Origin: a virus
Reading direction: 5' to 3' (one strand)
DNA: 38,781 bases
IMG/VR virus record: IMGVR_UViG_3300020473_001771
Location: 1-38,781 of that record
The translations under genes were made by a program, and so were the position numbers. Position 1 is the stretch's first letter. Each line of letters begins with the position of its first letter. Positions 1 through 7,422 of this stretch are shown in pieces. Below the pieces are notes generated by a model. The model searched no databases. It worked only from the letters and a program-made list of their open reading frames with translations, and had not been told where the DNA came from.

Positions 1-1
1 C

Positions 2-361
2 AATGAAAATGAAAAACTAAATGCCACATGGGAATTACACAGAGGTAACACAAATGAAACACTGAAAGAAACCACTGTAGACTTTGCATTTATAGATGGT
101 GGACACTCTGTTGATACTATTGCAAATGATTACGAAAAGTTACAGAAATCAAAAGTTATTGTGTTTGATGATTACTATAATCCAGGAAAAAATAATGAAA
201 TCCACATTGACACAAATTTATGGGGAGCCAATAAATTAGTTGATAGCCTTGACAAAACAAAATACATTATTGATGTAGGTGACAAAATAATAAAAGATGG
301 CATCCATGTAGCCAATGTTTGTTTGGCTGTAATAGAAAATGACGTTAAAGATATATCATAA
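2..361 (+). CDS. Class I SAM-dependent methyltransferase, C-terminal part (5' end outside window)
   Basis: The reading frame is open from base 2, so this is the C-terminal 119 residues of a gene that begins upstream. The GTG at 161 is internal, not the start. The visible part contains FAFIDGGHS followed about 20 residues later by VIVFDDYY, the late strands of the Rossmann-like fold in the Methyltransf_24 (macrocin O-methyltransferase-like) family. In that family the His and Asp residues lie near the metal and SAM site. Such enzymes O-methylate sugars or small molecules; the substrate cannot be read here. The 3' end overlaps the next gene by 23 bases, so the two are probably translated together. 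The N-terminal SAM-binding glycine motif is not in the window, so the family call rests on the C-terminal motifs only. Confidence 0.68.
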   Translation, partial: NENEKLNATWELHRGNTNETLKETTVDFAFIDGGHSVDTIANDYEKLQKSKVIVFDDYYNPGKNNEIHIDTNLWGANKLVDSLDKTKYIIDVGDKIIKDGIHVANVCLAVIENDVKDIS

Positions 362-1157
362 ACCTGGTAGCAAAGATTCTAAGGCATGGTATGTTTTCAA
401 TCCAATGGCCAAAGGTTGGAAAGACGGTGTGGAGTATATTGACAACTACAGGCTCACAGATGGTCCTTCATTGTTTTGGGGATTTGTAGGACAAAATTAT
501 GAACTTGTTGAACGTCACAAAAAATTAGGACACACATGGTATTTCTCTGACATGCCATATTGGGGACGTTGGAACGGACTATTTGAAGCACTAGATCCTA
601 ATCATGATTTTTATTGGCGTATAATAAAAAATAAATTACATCACAACACCATTGTAAAAAGACCATCAGATAGATTTAACAAGTTAGGAATCGAAATCCA
701 AGACTGGCGTGCCCCAGGCGAACACATACTTGTATGTCCAAGTTCCCCCACAATGAATCGCTATTATGGTGACCCCAATTGGACTGAAAACACAGTTGCA
801 GAATTAAAAAAACACACAGACAGACCAATTAGAGTAAGACACAAACCAAGACGCAAAGGTACTAGTGGCCCGGCCGCGGCACTTGTATCATTGAAACAAG
901 ATCTTGAAAACTGTCATGCCATGGTCACTAGTGTAAGTATGGCGGCTATAGAAGCAGTTATAAATGGCGTTCCTGTGTTCACAAACCAGTATTCTCCATG
1001 TGCTCCTGTTGGTTTACAAGACGTAAGTAATATTGAAGAGCCAATACGACCAGCACGTGAGGACTGGGCGTACAGTTGGGCCTATGCACAATTTACACCT
1101 AAAGAAATTGAGTCAGGTCTTGCTTATGAGATATTAAATGACGCTGAAACCACATAA
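339..1157 (+). CDS. GT-B-like glycosyltransferase/capsule-synthesis-like protein, paralog 1
   Basis: This 272-residue protein is a clear paralog of the product at 2175-3026. Shared blocks are HILVCP, an NW..(T/E)T...(L/I)(K/R)K(H/Y)T(D/N)RPI.VR segment, a (L/Q)(K/E)(Q)DL.(N)(C/A)H..VT stretch and an A.(E/D)AV..G(V/I)P.F motif. The last two resemble the C-terminal Rossmann half of capsule-polysaccharide and CDP-glycerol transferase-like GT-B proteins, where an invariant serine and a downstream G.P loop face the nucleotide. The ATG at 339 is supported because the paralog starts with a matching MT..(I/L)Y(H/R) N-terminus. It overlaps the methyltransferase upstream and the radical SAM gene downstream. 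No transferase activity is proven, and the N-terminal half has no recognised motif. Confidence 0.55.
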   Translation: MTLKIYHKPGSKDSKAWYVFNPMAKGWKDGVEYIDNYRLTDGPSLFWGFVGQNYELVERHKKLGHTWYFSDMPYWGRWNGLFEALDPNHDFYWRIIKNKLHHNTIVKRPSDRFNKLGIEIQDWRAPGEHILVCPSSPTMNRYYGDPNWTENTVAELKKHTDRPIRVRHKPRRKGTSGPAAALVSLKQDLENCHAMVTSVSMAAIEAVINGVPVFTNQYSPCAPVGLQDVSNIEEPIRPAREDWAYSWAYAQFTPKEIESGLAYEILNDAETT

Positions 1158-2178
1158 AAGTATGCTATGGAAAGTCGCACAGACTGGATATACCATGGAG
1201 AAAGATTTAAAAGCAAGTGGCTTTTGTAGTGTGCCTTATGAATATTTGATTGTTGATATAAATGGCGAGTGCTTTGCATGTATGTGTCAAGATTGGTTAC
1301 CTATCAGTATCGGCAATGTGTTTGAAAGTGATCTAGAAGATATATGGAATGGTGCTATAGCCGATGAACTTAGGGAATCTGTAACTGATGGCACAATGAA
1401 ATACTGTAACAATTTCAATTGCAGTAAAATAATACAGGCAGAATATGATATCGAAGTTCCAATAAAATATCCACGACCTAGATTTATAAATTTTTGTTAT
1501 GACATGAGTTGTAATTTGCATTGTCCTAGTTGCAGAACAGATAAACTTTTTATATCTGAAGGCCCACAATATGAAAAAATGTTACAGATAAATGACAAAA
1601 TCAGCAAATTTATTCAAGGTAGCAATGTCACACTTAACATTACCGGCAGTGGAGATCCTTTCGGTAGTAAAATTTTCAGAGAATTTTTGTATGCTTTTGA
1701 CGGAGAAGCAAGTCCTAATGTGAGATTTCATTTACAAACAAATGGCCAAATGATAAAAAAATGTTGGAAACACATGCATAAAATACATAACAATATCGAT
1801 GTGATAAGAATTAGTATGGATGCAGGTACAGAAGAAACATATAAAATTGTTAGAGCACCCGGAGATTGGAATAGGCTTATTGCTAATATGGCATATTTGA
1901 ATTCTGTAAGATATAATTATAATTTTCAAATATGGTCAGATTTTGTTGTGCAAAAAATAAATTACAAAGAAATTCCGAAATACATTCGACTAGCAGAAAA
2001 TTTAGGAGTTGATCGCATAAATTTACAAAAAATTACAGACTGGGGTACTTGGGGCACACAAGCAAACTTTAATGACGTTGCAGTATGGAAAGAGACACAT
2101 AGCGAATACCCTGCATATTCTGAAATAATAAAAAATATTCGCAGTGAACGTGTTGAAATAGGCAACATAGAAGCATGA
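1138..2178 (+). CDS. Radical SAM enzyme with N-terminal SPASM-like cysteine region
   Basis: The radical SAM signature is C125-x3-C129-x2-C132 (SCNLHCPSC), which binds the catalytic 4Fe-4S cluster that cleaves SAM. It is followed by a glycine-rich NITGSGDPFG segment and a RISMDAGTEETY strand typical of the core barrel. Before the core lies a cysteine-rich region (C30, C45, C48, C50, C90, C95) with a DINGECFACMCQDW..ISIGNV....LEDIWNG pattern. This matches SPASM/Twitch auxiliary-cluster domains, which normally follow the core. The product is 346 residues. Alternative starts are ATGs at 1162 and 1195; 1138 overlaps the upstream gene by 20 bases, and the stop overlaps the next ATG at 2175 (ATGA coupling). 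SPASM enzymes usually modify peptides or sugars; the substrate is unknown. Confidence 0.8.
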   Translation: MTLKPHKSMLWKVAQTGYTMEKDLKASGFCSVPYEYLIVDINGECFACMCQDWLPISIGNVFESDLEDIWNGAIADELRESVTDGTMKYCNNFNCSKIIQAEYDIEVPIKYPRPRFINFCYDMSCNLHCPSCRTDKLFISEGPQYEKMLQINDKISKFIQGSNVTLNITGSGDPFGSKIFREFLYAFDGEASPNVRFHLQTNGQMIKKCWKHMHKIHNNIDVIRISMDAGTEETYKIVRAPGDWNRLIANMAYLNSVRYNYNFQIWSDFVVQKINYKEIPKYIRLAENLGVDRINLQKITDWGTWGTQANFNDVAVWKETHSEYPAYSEIIKNIRSERVEIGNIEA

Positions 2179-3026
2179 CAGTAGCATTGTATAGAACAGG
2201 TAGACCATTCACAGAAAAATTTATGGAAAACTTTGCATTAGGTTTCACGGCAGGTGAAGCAAAGTTTTACACATATGAAGAATACAAACAGCACGGACTC
2301 CCTACTGCTGACCTGCATTGCTTCTTTGGTATACTGCGTGGCATGAGTGAAATATTTTTAGAGTGTGAACAAAAAGGTATTGATCACATGTATATAGATC
2401 ATGCATATCTAAAGGGTGGATACAATCCACCATTTTGGTTTAGAATTGTTAAAAATGGGCATTGTCACAATAAATTAATTCAGAGGCCTGATGATCGTTT
2501 CAAAAAATACTTCGGAGATGTCAAATTGAAACCATGGCGAACAACTGACGGTCACATACTAGTTTGTCCTCCTACAAATGCAATGTTAGAATGGTTTAAG
2601 ATTCCCAATTGGTACGAAGAAACAATAAATGAAATAAGAAAATATACAAACCGACCAATCAAGGTAAGAGAAAAACCCTTCAATCCGAAAATTGATAATT
2701 TACTAGGGTTTGGTTTGCCAACAAAAGGTGGCGGAACTGCCAAAAAGGTACGCAACGATGCATCATTGCAAGAAGATTTGAATAATGCACATTCAGTGGT
2801 TACTTTTAATTCACAAGTTGCCACAGACGCTGTAGTTCAAGGCATACCTACGTTTATATTCGGTGGAGTAAATGGTGCCTTGCCAGTTGCTCATACAGAT
2901 TTTTCACTAATAGAAAAGCCAATTCATTTTGATAACAGACAGGAATGGTTGAATCATCTTGCCTATTGCCAATTCACTGATGAAGAATTTAGATCCGGCC
3001 TTGCTTTCAGAATATCAAATCAATGA
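2175..3026 (+). CDS. GT-B-like glycosyltransferase/capsule-synthesis-like protein, paralog 2
   Basis: This 283-residue protein is homologous along its length to the product at 339-1157, including HILVCP, the RPIKVREKP segment, a DLNNAHSVVTFNS motif with the expected serine, and AVVQGIPTF. It differs by a glycine-rich insert after the RPIKVREKP block. The Ser plus G.P arrangement is as in capsule/teichoic-acid-type GT-B folds, where it contacts the nucleotide-sugar phosphate. The start overlaps the radical SAM stop by four bases, so the two should be translated together. The 3' end overlaps the convergent oxygenase gene by 12 bases. Having one copy on each side of a radical SAM enzyme suggests that the two act on one pathway. 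Function is inferred from fold-like motifs only. Confidence 0.55.
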   Translation: MTVALYRTGRPFTEKFMENFALGFTAGEAKFYTYEEYKQHGLPTADLHCFFGILRGMSEIFLECEQKGIDHMYIDHAYLKGGYNPPFWFRIVKNGHCHNKLIQRPDDRFKKYFGDVKLKPWRTTDGHILVCPPTNAMLEWFKIPNWYEETINEIRKYTNRPIKVREKPFNPKIDNLLGFGLPTKGGGTAKKVRNDASLQEDLNNAHSVVTFNSQVATDAVVQGIPTFIFGGVNGALPVAHTDFSLIEKPIHFDNRQEWLNHLAYCQFTDEEFRSGLAFRISNQ

Positions 3027-3785
3027 TTGATTGTACATTTTTTTGCCAATTTTGGCATTGAACTCTGCTATAATGTTGACTGAACGACGTTCAACAGTTG
3101 GCATGGGTGTGCGTGGTGTTACACTATGTACCGAACCAGGCAAGTTAAGAAAACAACAAAAAGTATTTGCCTTATAAGTAATTGTTTCTGTAATTGTGTC
3201 CAAAATATTTGTAGGCACAGAACGTCCATCCTTTTTTACAACTGAAAAGTCATTTGTTGTCACTTTGTGTACATTAAAATCGCCGCCAGTGGTATTGTCA
3301 TCTGCTCGCTTCATGTAGAATAATCCTGCATATATTTCAATTGGATTGTCCACGTGTGGAGTTCGAGTTGACCCAGCAATTGGTTGATGAATGACTGCTT
3401 GACAGTCTGTCACAAGACTAGTTGGGCCTCTGCCTTTTGTTCTAACTGACGTGGCGCCTCGCAAATCTTTCTGTAAATTTTCAGGAATGTGTGGCCAAAA
3501 TATATCAACCATACGGTTATAAAATTCATTGCTGGTATGATACTCATAAAAATCTTTCCATACCCCTTGTAATAAATTATCTTGTATTGCTAATGAAGCA
3601 TTCAATCTGTAGCAGGTGTCATTGTCAACACCTTTTGCATGTTCTAATATTATGTCTTTCGGGTACTCTGCATCTAATCTATCATATATGTCTTGTGGCA
3701 ATGCATTTTCAATACAAATATATTTGTATGGTTCTGTCCTTAGACATGAGGCAGTAAAATTTTGTAGTACACTAATGTTTTCCAT
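3015..3785 (-). CDS. 2OG-Fe(II) oxygenase (prolyl-4-hydroxylase-like)
   Basis: The 256-residue product has the facial triad of 2-oxoglutarate/Fe(II) dioxygenases: H144-x-D146 in TPHVDNP and H220 in GSVHSV. An arginine follows at 233/234 (ERRSVNI) that would bind 2-oxoglutarate. The strand GLFYMKRADD and the TGGDF turn lie between, as in the double-stranded beta helix. I chose the ATG at 3785 because it overlaps the preceding gene (stop 3772-3774) by only 14 bases; a longer open frame to 3959 would run through most of that gene. Such phage enzymes hydroxylate protein, nucleotide or small-molecule substrates, and this one cannot be assigned. It sits in an operon with a glycosyltransferase, so hydroxylation followed by glycosylation is conceivable. 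Confidence 0.8.
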   Translation of the reverse strand: MENISVLQNFTASCLRTEPYKYICIENALPQDIYDRLDAEYPKDIILEHAKGVDNDTCYRLNASLAIQDNLLQGVWKDFYEYHTSNEFYNRMVDIFWPHIPENLQKDLRGATSVRTKGRGPTSLVTDCQAVIHQPIAGSTRTPHVDNPIEIYAGLFYMKRADDNTTGGDFNVHKVTTNDFSVVKKDGRSVPTNILDTITETITYKANTFCCFLNLPGSVHSVTPRTPMPTVERRSVNIIAEFNAKIGKKMYNQSLI

Positions 3786-4464
3786 TTGTAAATCCGTTGT
3801 ATTCTTTATGGTATTGATTCCAAACATCTGCGTATTCACAGTCTCTGTAATCGTCAAACCAAGGACCGCCTTCTGTGTAATGTATCGCTTTTGGTTTGCC
3901 ATCCTCAGGCTCTTCATACCAACCAGCCAGCCAGTTCCATTCACATGACAATTCACCAATCAAGTCGTCATCTAGCCATTGCATTCTATGGAGAAACAAA
4001 GCAGACTGATGATTCAATAAATCAGGGGTTAGTATTTTATTTTTTTCATGGCCAGCATTGAATAACATACATGATGACCAATTCTTTCTTGGATATTGTA
4101 ATTGCACCTGACCGTCCATCTTGCGTGTATTTTTTGGTGTGTAATCATGTTTGACACACATGATTGCATATTTGTCATCTGCTTTCTTAAACAGTTCTTC
4201 TATGTCTGTTGTGAAAATAAAATCGGAATCACAAAACAAAACCCAGTCTTCGAAGCCTGCCAACATTGGAGTGAAAAATCTTGTAAAAGTGAACTCTGTT
4301 GATGCTTTTTTGTCTATGGGACGCCAATACAAACCAAGTTCACGCATTAGATCTTGCTTCAATGGATTGACCATTGCAGTAGGTGAATGTTTCTGAATAC
4401 TATACTTGCATACTTCATATGCAATTGGTTCCCTGCTGTCCCAGCCTACAAAAATTTTTCGCAT
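3772..4464 (-). CDS. GT-A-fold glycosyltransferase (GT8-like)
   Basis: This 230-residue protein begins MRKIFVGWDSREP.AYEVC, the first strand of nucleotide-sugar transferases. It carries a DxD motif (D79-S-D81) in WVLFCDSDFIF, preceded by FTRFF, as in GT8-like enzymes where the acidic pair holds the metal and nucleotide diphosphate. A C-terminal HYTEGGPWF resembles the conserved His-Gly region that closes the active site. It is the first gene of a two-gene minus-strand unit with the 2OG oxygenase and is divergent from the PP-loop gene across a 46-base gap. Transfer of a sugar to a surface glycan, protein or base is possible; the acceptor is not visible. Confidence 0.75.
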   Translation of the reverse strand: MRKIFVGWDSREPIAYEVCKYSIQKHSPTAMVNPLKQDLMRELGLYWRPIDKKASTEFTFTRFFTPMLAGFEDWVLFCDSDFIFTTDIEELFKKADDKYAIMCVKHDYTPKNTRKMDGQVQLQYPRKNWSSCMLFNAGHEKNKILTPDLLNHQSALFLHRMQWLDDDLIGELSCEWNWLAGWYEEPEDGKPKAIHYTEGGPWFDDYRDCEYADVWNQYHKEYNGFTNGKH

Positions 4465-4484
4465 ACATCTATTTAATTTTGTGT

Positions 4485-4490
4485 TATACT
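4485..4490 (+). promoter_or_regulatory. Possible sigma70-like -10 box
   Basis: TATACT lies 20 bases before the ATG at 4511 in the 46-base divergent gap 4465-4510. No convincing -35 hexamer is seen at 17 bases upstream, so this is a weak call. The gap contains no T4-late-type motif, unlike the virion gene upstream regions. Confidence 0.3.
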
Positions 4491-4510
4491 ACTGAAAAAT
4501 AATTAATACT

Positions 4511-5608
4511 ATGACGCACACTTGGACAGTTGGTAATAAAACATATGACAACAAACTACAAGCCATATATGAAAGTAGCAGTAAAAATTTACCAATCTAC
4601 TATCAAGGACTTTCATGGTGGGATTCTCATAATTGGACTGAAAAACCTGCTGAAAGTTTTGAGAAATTATGTTTAGATAGAGCAGTCCAAATAAGCAAAA
4701 CACATGACAAGGTAATATTGTATTACAGTGGTGGTTGTGACAGTCACACAATATTAAAAACTTTTGTTGATTATAACTTACCTTTGCATGAAATAATAAT
4801 ATGCAAGTCTGGTATACTGTCTTCAGACTTTGAAATAGACAGTCTTGCCATACCTTATCTGCAACAGAATAATTTATTACACAAGACTAGAGTGATTACC
4901 CATACAGTGAATGATTATAAAAATTTTTATAGCCAAACATATTGGCACGAAAAGTTACAAGGCAGTCAACAATTACAATTTAGGTTGCAACAATACTGGT
5001 CACTGCATGAAGAGTACACAGACACAAATGAAGCAAATGCTAAAATATTTGGAGGAGAAAAACCAAGAGTGTGTCATGTGAATGATAAATGGTACACATA
5101 TCAACTAGACATAGAACATGATGCTAGAACTTTACTGCCAGGACAGATCGACTTTTATACAGGGGATCCTGCACTTGCAACCAAACAGACTCATATGGTA
5201 AAAGACTATATCAAAAATCACGTACCATCAATTGATTGGAATAAATTTACCGACCAATCAAACAAAAAGTATTATAAAGATTACTGTTTAGCATCTGGTA
5301 GAACATATGATAAAACAAAAAGTTTTCTTACAAAAAATCAATATGATCACAATATAGAAGGCTTTGAAGTGCATAACTTTAAAGAACAATCATCTCTGAA
5401 AGAATTTATTAGTAGTATGCCTAACATTGTTGAAAATTATAAAAAAGGCATCATTGATTTGCAACAAGCCTATGCAAAATATTTTAACAAAGGAAAGCCA
5501 CAACTAGGCACTATTGGCAGTCTAAGTAAATTTTATGGATTAGATCAGGCCGAAATTACAACGGTTGATCATCTGTTTCCTCAGGGATTTCACCTGGATC
5601 ACTCATAG
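4511..5608 (+). CDS. PP-loop ATP pyrophosphatase family protein (adenine nucleotide alpha-hydrolase fold)
   Basis: The 365-residue product has the PP-loop SGGCDS (73-78) after a hydrophobic strand VILYY. This is the SGGxDS signature of enzymes that adenylate a carboxyl or carbonyl group, such as asparagine synthase C-domains, QueC, TilS and PAPS reductase-type proteins. A following IIICKSG strand and FEIDSLAIPYL fit the alpha-hydrolase fold. The long C-terminal half (roughly 170-365) matches no subfamily I recognise, so the substrate is open: amidation, thiolation and 7-deazaguanine-type chemistry are all possible. It faces a glycosyltransferase/oxygenase pair divergently. Its 3' end overlaps the small minus-strand gene by 53 bases. 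Confidence 0.7.
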   Translation: MTHTWTVGNKTYDNKLQAIYESSSKNLPIYYQGLSWWDSHNWTEKPAESFEKLCLDRAVQISKTHDKVILYYSGGCDSHTILKTFVDYNLPLHEIIICKSGILSSDFEIDSLAIPYLQQNNLLHKTRVITHTVNDYKNFYSQTYWHEKLQGSQQLQFRLQQYWSLHEEYTDTNEANAKIFGGEKPRVCHVNDKWYTYQLDIEHDARTLLPGQIDFYTGDPALATKQTHMVKDYIKNHVPSIDWNKFTDQSNKKYYKDYCLASGRTYDKTKSFLTKNQYDHNIEGFEVHNFKEQSSLKEFISSMPNIVENYKKGIIDLQQAYAKYFNKGKPQLGTIGSLSKFYGLDQAEITTVDHLFPQGFHLDHS

Positions 5609-5912
5609 GCATACCACCATTATCAAACCATCTGCCGTCAGCAGTTTTATATAAAGTTTGTCTAAAAGTATGTCCTGTGTGTGTTTTCTGTCTGCGACTA
5701 GTCTCTGTGATTTTCCCTTGATATTCTGTCCCATCTGCATTTATCAGATAATGTTTCATGCTGTCACCAAATCCAGAAGAATAAATTCTGTCTATCCACT
5801 GGTTTGCATAATAGTTACTGACAATTCTGCCGTGAACATTAGGTTTGTTGAATTGGGAGTCGTCTATTGCCGTAGTTTTTGTAGGTTTTTTCCTGGTGGT
5901 TTTCCGAGCCAT
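5556..5912 (-). CDS. Small basic protein of unknown function
   Basis: I do not recognise this 118-residue protein. Its first 15 residues are Lys/Thr/Arg-rich (MARKTTRKKPTKTT), suggesting a disordered nucleic-acid-binding or surface tail. A compact middle follows with many aromatic residues (YYANQWIDRIY, RQTLYKTADGRWF) and an acidic end (EIPEETDD). The coherent composition and the ATG beside a 70-base intergenic region argue that it is real. However, it overlaps the end of the PP-loop gene by 53 bases, which is long for this genome. It is divergent from the symporter gene. Confidence 0.55.
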   Translation of the reverse strand: MARKTTRKKPTKTTAIDDSQFNKPNVHGRIVSNYYANQWIDRIYSSGFGDSMKHYLINADGTEYQGKITETSRRQKTHTGHTFRQTLYKTADGRWFDNGGMPMSDPGEIPEETDDQPL

Positions 5913-5919
5913 TTTGTTA

Positions 5920-5948
5920 TTGCACCTTTTTGTTTTTCATTATATAAT
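5920..5948 (+). promoter_or_regulatory. Sigma70-like promoter for the symporter gene
   Basis: A perfect -10 hexamer TATAAT (5943-5948) lies 17 bases after TTGCAC (5920-5925), which matches the -35 consensus only in TTG. An AAGGA ribosome site follows at about 5970-5974, before the ATG at 5983. Host RNA polymerase could therefore read the symporter early in infection. Confidence 0.5.
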
Positions 5949-5982
5949 ATAGTTAATTTTTGTCAAATGAAAGGACATTTAC

Positions 5983-7422
5983 ATGGACTTATTTCCACTT
6001 TTTGACCCCAGTGTGGGTATAGGCGTATTGGCAGTATATGGCATAGTTGCTTTTGCGTTTACATATTATTTTTCAAGAGGTTACAATGACAACAAAACAT
6101 CGTTCTTAGTAGCAAGACGAGAACTAGGAACATTTCAGGGGTCACTTAGTGTAGCGGCGGCTTGGTTATGGGCGCCAGGATTGTTTATATCTGCTCAACA
6201 GGCATACGTGAATGGTTTGGTAGGATTGTTTTGGTTTTGTTTGGGTAACTTCTTAACACTAGGCGCATTTGCCTATTTTGCCAAGAGAATCAGAAACAAT
6301 GAACCGGAAGGTTTTACATTCTCAGGATACTTGCGTGAAAGATTTTCAGGCCGAGTGCAATCATTGTTTGTAGTTGAAATGATGATACTTGCAACCTGTG
6401 CCTTTGCAATTAATTTACTTGCAGGTTCCAAAACAGTTGAAACACTGACTGGTGTTGACTACACTTTGGCCACATTTTTAATGGCTGGTGTTGCTATTTT
6501 GTACAGTTTCAGAACAGGACTGAAAGCAACAGTTGTAACTGAAATCATAAAGATCATTGTTGTATGGACCGGTGTTATTATATTAGTGCCATGGGTCATT
6601 GCCAATGCAGGTGGCTGGGACACAGTGGTGGCTGGACTCGGCGGACGTACTGGCGAAGGTGCGGCAATATTCGGCACATCATTTGCTTGGGGTATATTCA
6701 CAGGCTTTGGTGCGGCGGCGTTCTTAGGACACATGGGCGGTCCATGGGGCGACAATTCATTTTATCAAAGAGCCTTTTCAATCAAGACTGAATCAATTAT
6801 TCCATCATACGTGATTGCATCATTTGTATTCATTGTGATTCCAATTTGTATGGGATTACTTGGATTTATTGCGGCAGGATCAGGAATGGAGATTCCAAAC
6901 AACATGGTAGGCACAACCAATGCTATTGTGATAGGGACATATCTTCCTCCAATAGCGGCATTGGTGTTTGCGTTCATGGTGTTTGCAGGATTGGTTGCAA
7001 TACTTGATTCACAGTTTGCATCTATTGCCAACATGACAGGGCATGATATCTATAATAAGTTCAAAACAGGAAGTCCTATTAGTTCTGCAAGGTACGGAAT
7101 GGTTGCCCTTGCAATAGCAGGATTAATTGTTGCAAATATTCCAGGTATGCAGTTAGTGTACTTGTTTTTATTCTTTGCAATACTAAGAGCATCTGTTTGG
7201 TTGCCGTCAATGATTGCAGTACTAAAACCACAATGGATTACAGAACAAGGAATGTTTTGGGGAATCTTAATACCAGCAACAATAGGTGAGATACTTTATG
7301 TGTCTGGTAAATTAGGATACACTGATACTGCGTTCATGGGAACATTGATTGCAATCTTTGGGTCACCTGTGCTAACATTAATATTAAGCAATGGTGGACT
7401 CAGAAAAAAAGCAACAGCCTAA
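5983..7422 (+). CDS. Sodium:solute symporter family permease, Dur3 (urea/polyamine)-like
   Basis: This 479-residue integral membrane protein has about 13 hydrophobic segments, the size of a complete SSS (LeuT-fold) transporter. Similarity to eukaryotic and bacterial Dur3-type permeases is visible as an ordered set of motifs: AAAWLWAPGLFISA in early TM2, GLFWFCLGN, a TFSGYLRERF loop, LLAGSKTVETLTGVDY, ILYSFRTGLKATVVTEIIK, GPWGDNSFYQRAF, and an AGLVAILDSQFASIANMTGHDIY stretch matching the SSS TM8 region where Na+-ligating serines lie. The start is fixed by AAGGA nine bases upstream and by the promoter before it. The 3' end overlaps the next gene by 32 bases. Substrate is inferred only at family level; acetate, proline or nucleobase transport cannot be excluded. 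Both ends look intact. Confidence 0.85.
   Translation: MDLFPLFDPSVGIGVLAVYGIVAFAFTYYFSRGYNDNKTSFLVARRELGTFQGSLSVAAAWLWAPGLFISAQQAYVNGLVGLFWFCLGNFLTLGAFAYFAKRIRNNEPEGFTFSGYLRERFSGRVQSLFVVEMMILATCAFAINLLAGSKTVETLTGVDYTLATFLMAGVAILYSFRTGLKATVVTEIIKIIVVWTGVIILVPWVIANAGGWDTVVAGLGGRTGEGAAIFGTSFAWGIFTGFGAAAFLGHMGGPWGDNSFYQRAFSIKTESIIPSYVIASFVFIVIPICMGLLGFIAAGSGMEIPNNMVGTTNAIVIGTYLPPIAALVFAFMVFAGLVAILDSQFASIANMTGHDIYNKFKTGSPISSARYGMVALAIAGLIVANIPGMQLVYLFLFFAILRASVWLPSMIAVLKPQWITEQGMFWGILIPATIGEILYVSGKLGYTDTAFMGTLIAIFGSPVLTLILSNGGLRKKATA

Noticed and set aside
161-361. A 66-residue gene starting with GTG at 161
   Set aside because: The same frame is open back to base 2 and encodes methyltransferase motifs before 161, so it is a truncated longer gene.
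1138-1157. Shared ATGACG(T/C)T(A/G)AA at gene starts 339 and 1138 as a regulatory repeat
   Set aside because: The match is about 11 bases, explained by similar overlapping start/stop contexts, and no third copy was seen.
3786-3959. N-terminal extension of the 2OG oxygenase to 3959
   Set aside because: It would overlap most of the glycosyltransferase end, has no oxygenase motif and uses sequence that is coding in another frame; the ATG at 3785 fits the overlap pattern of this genome.
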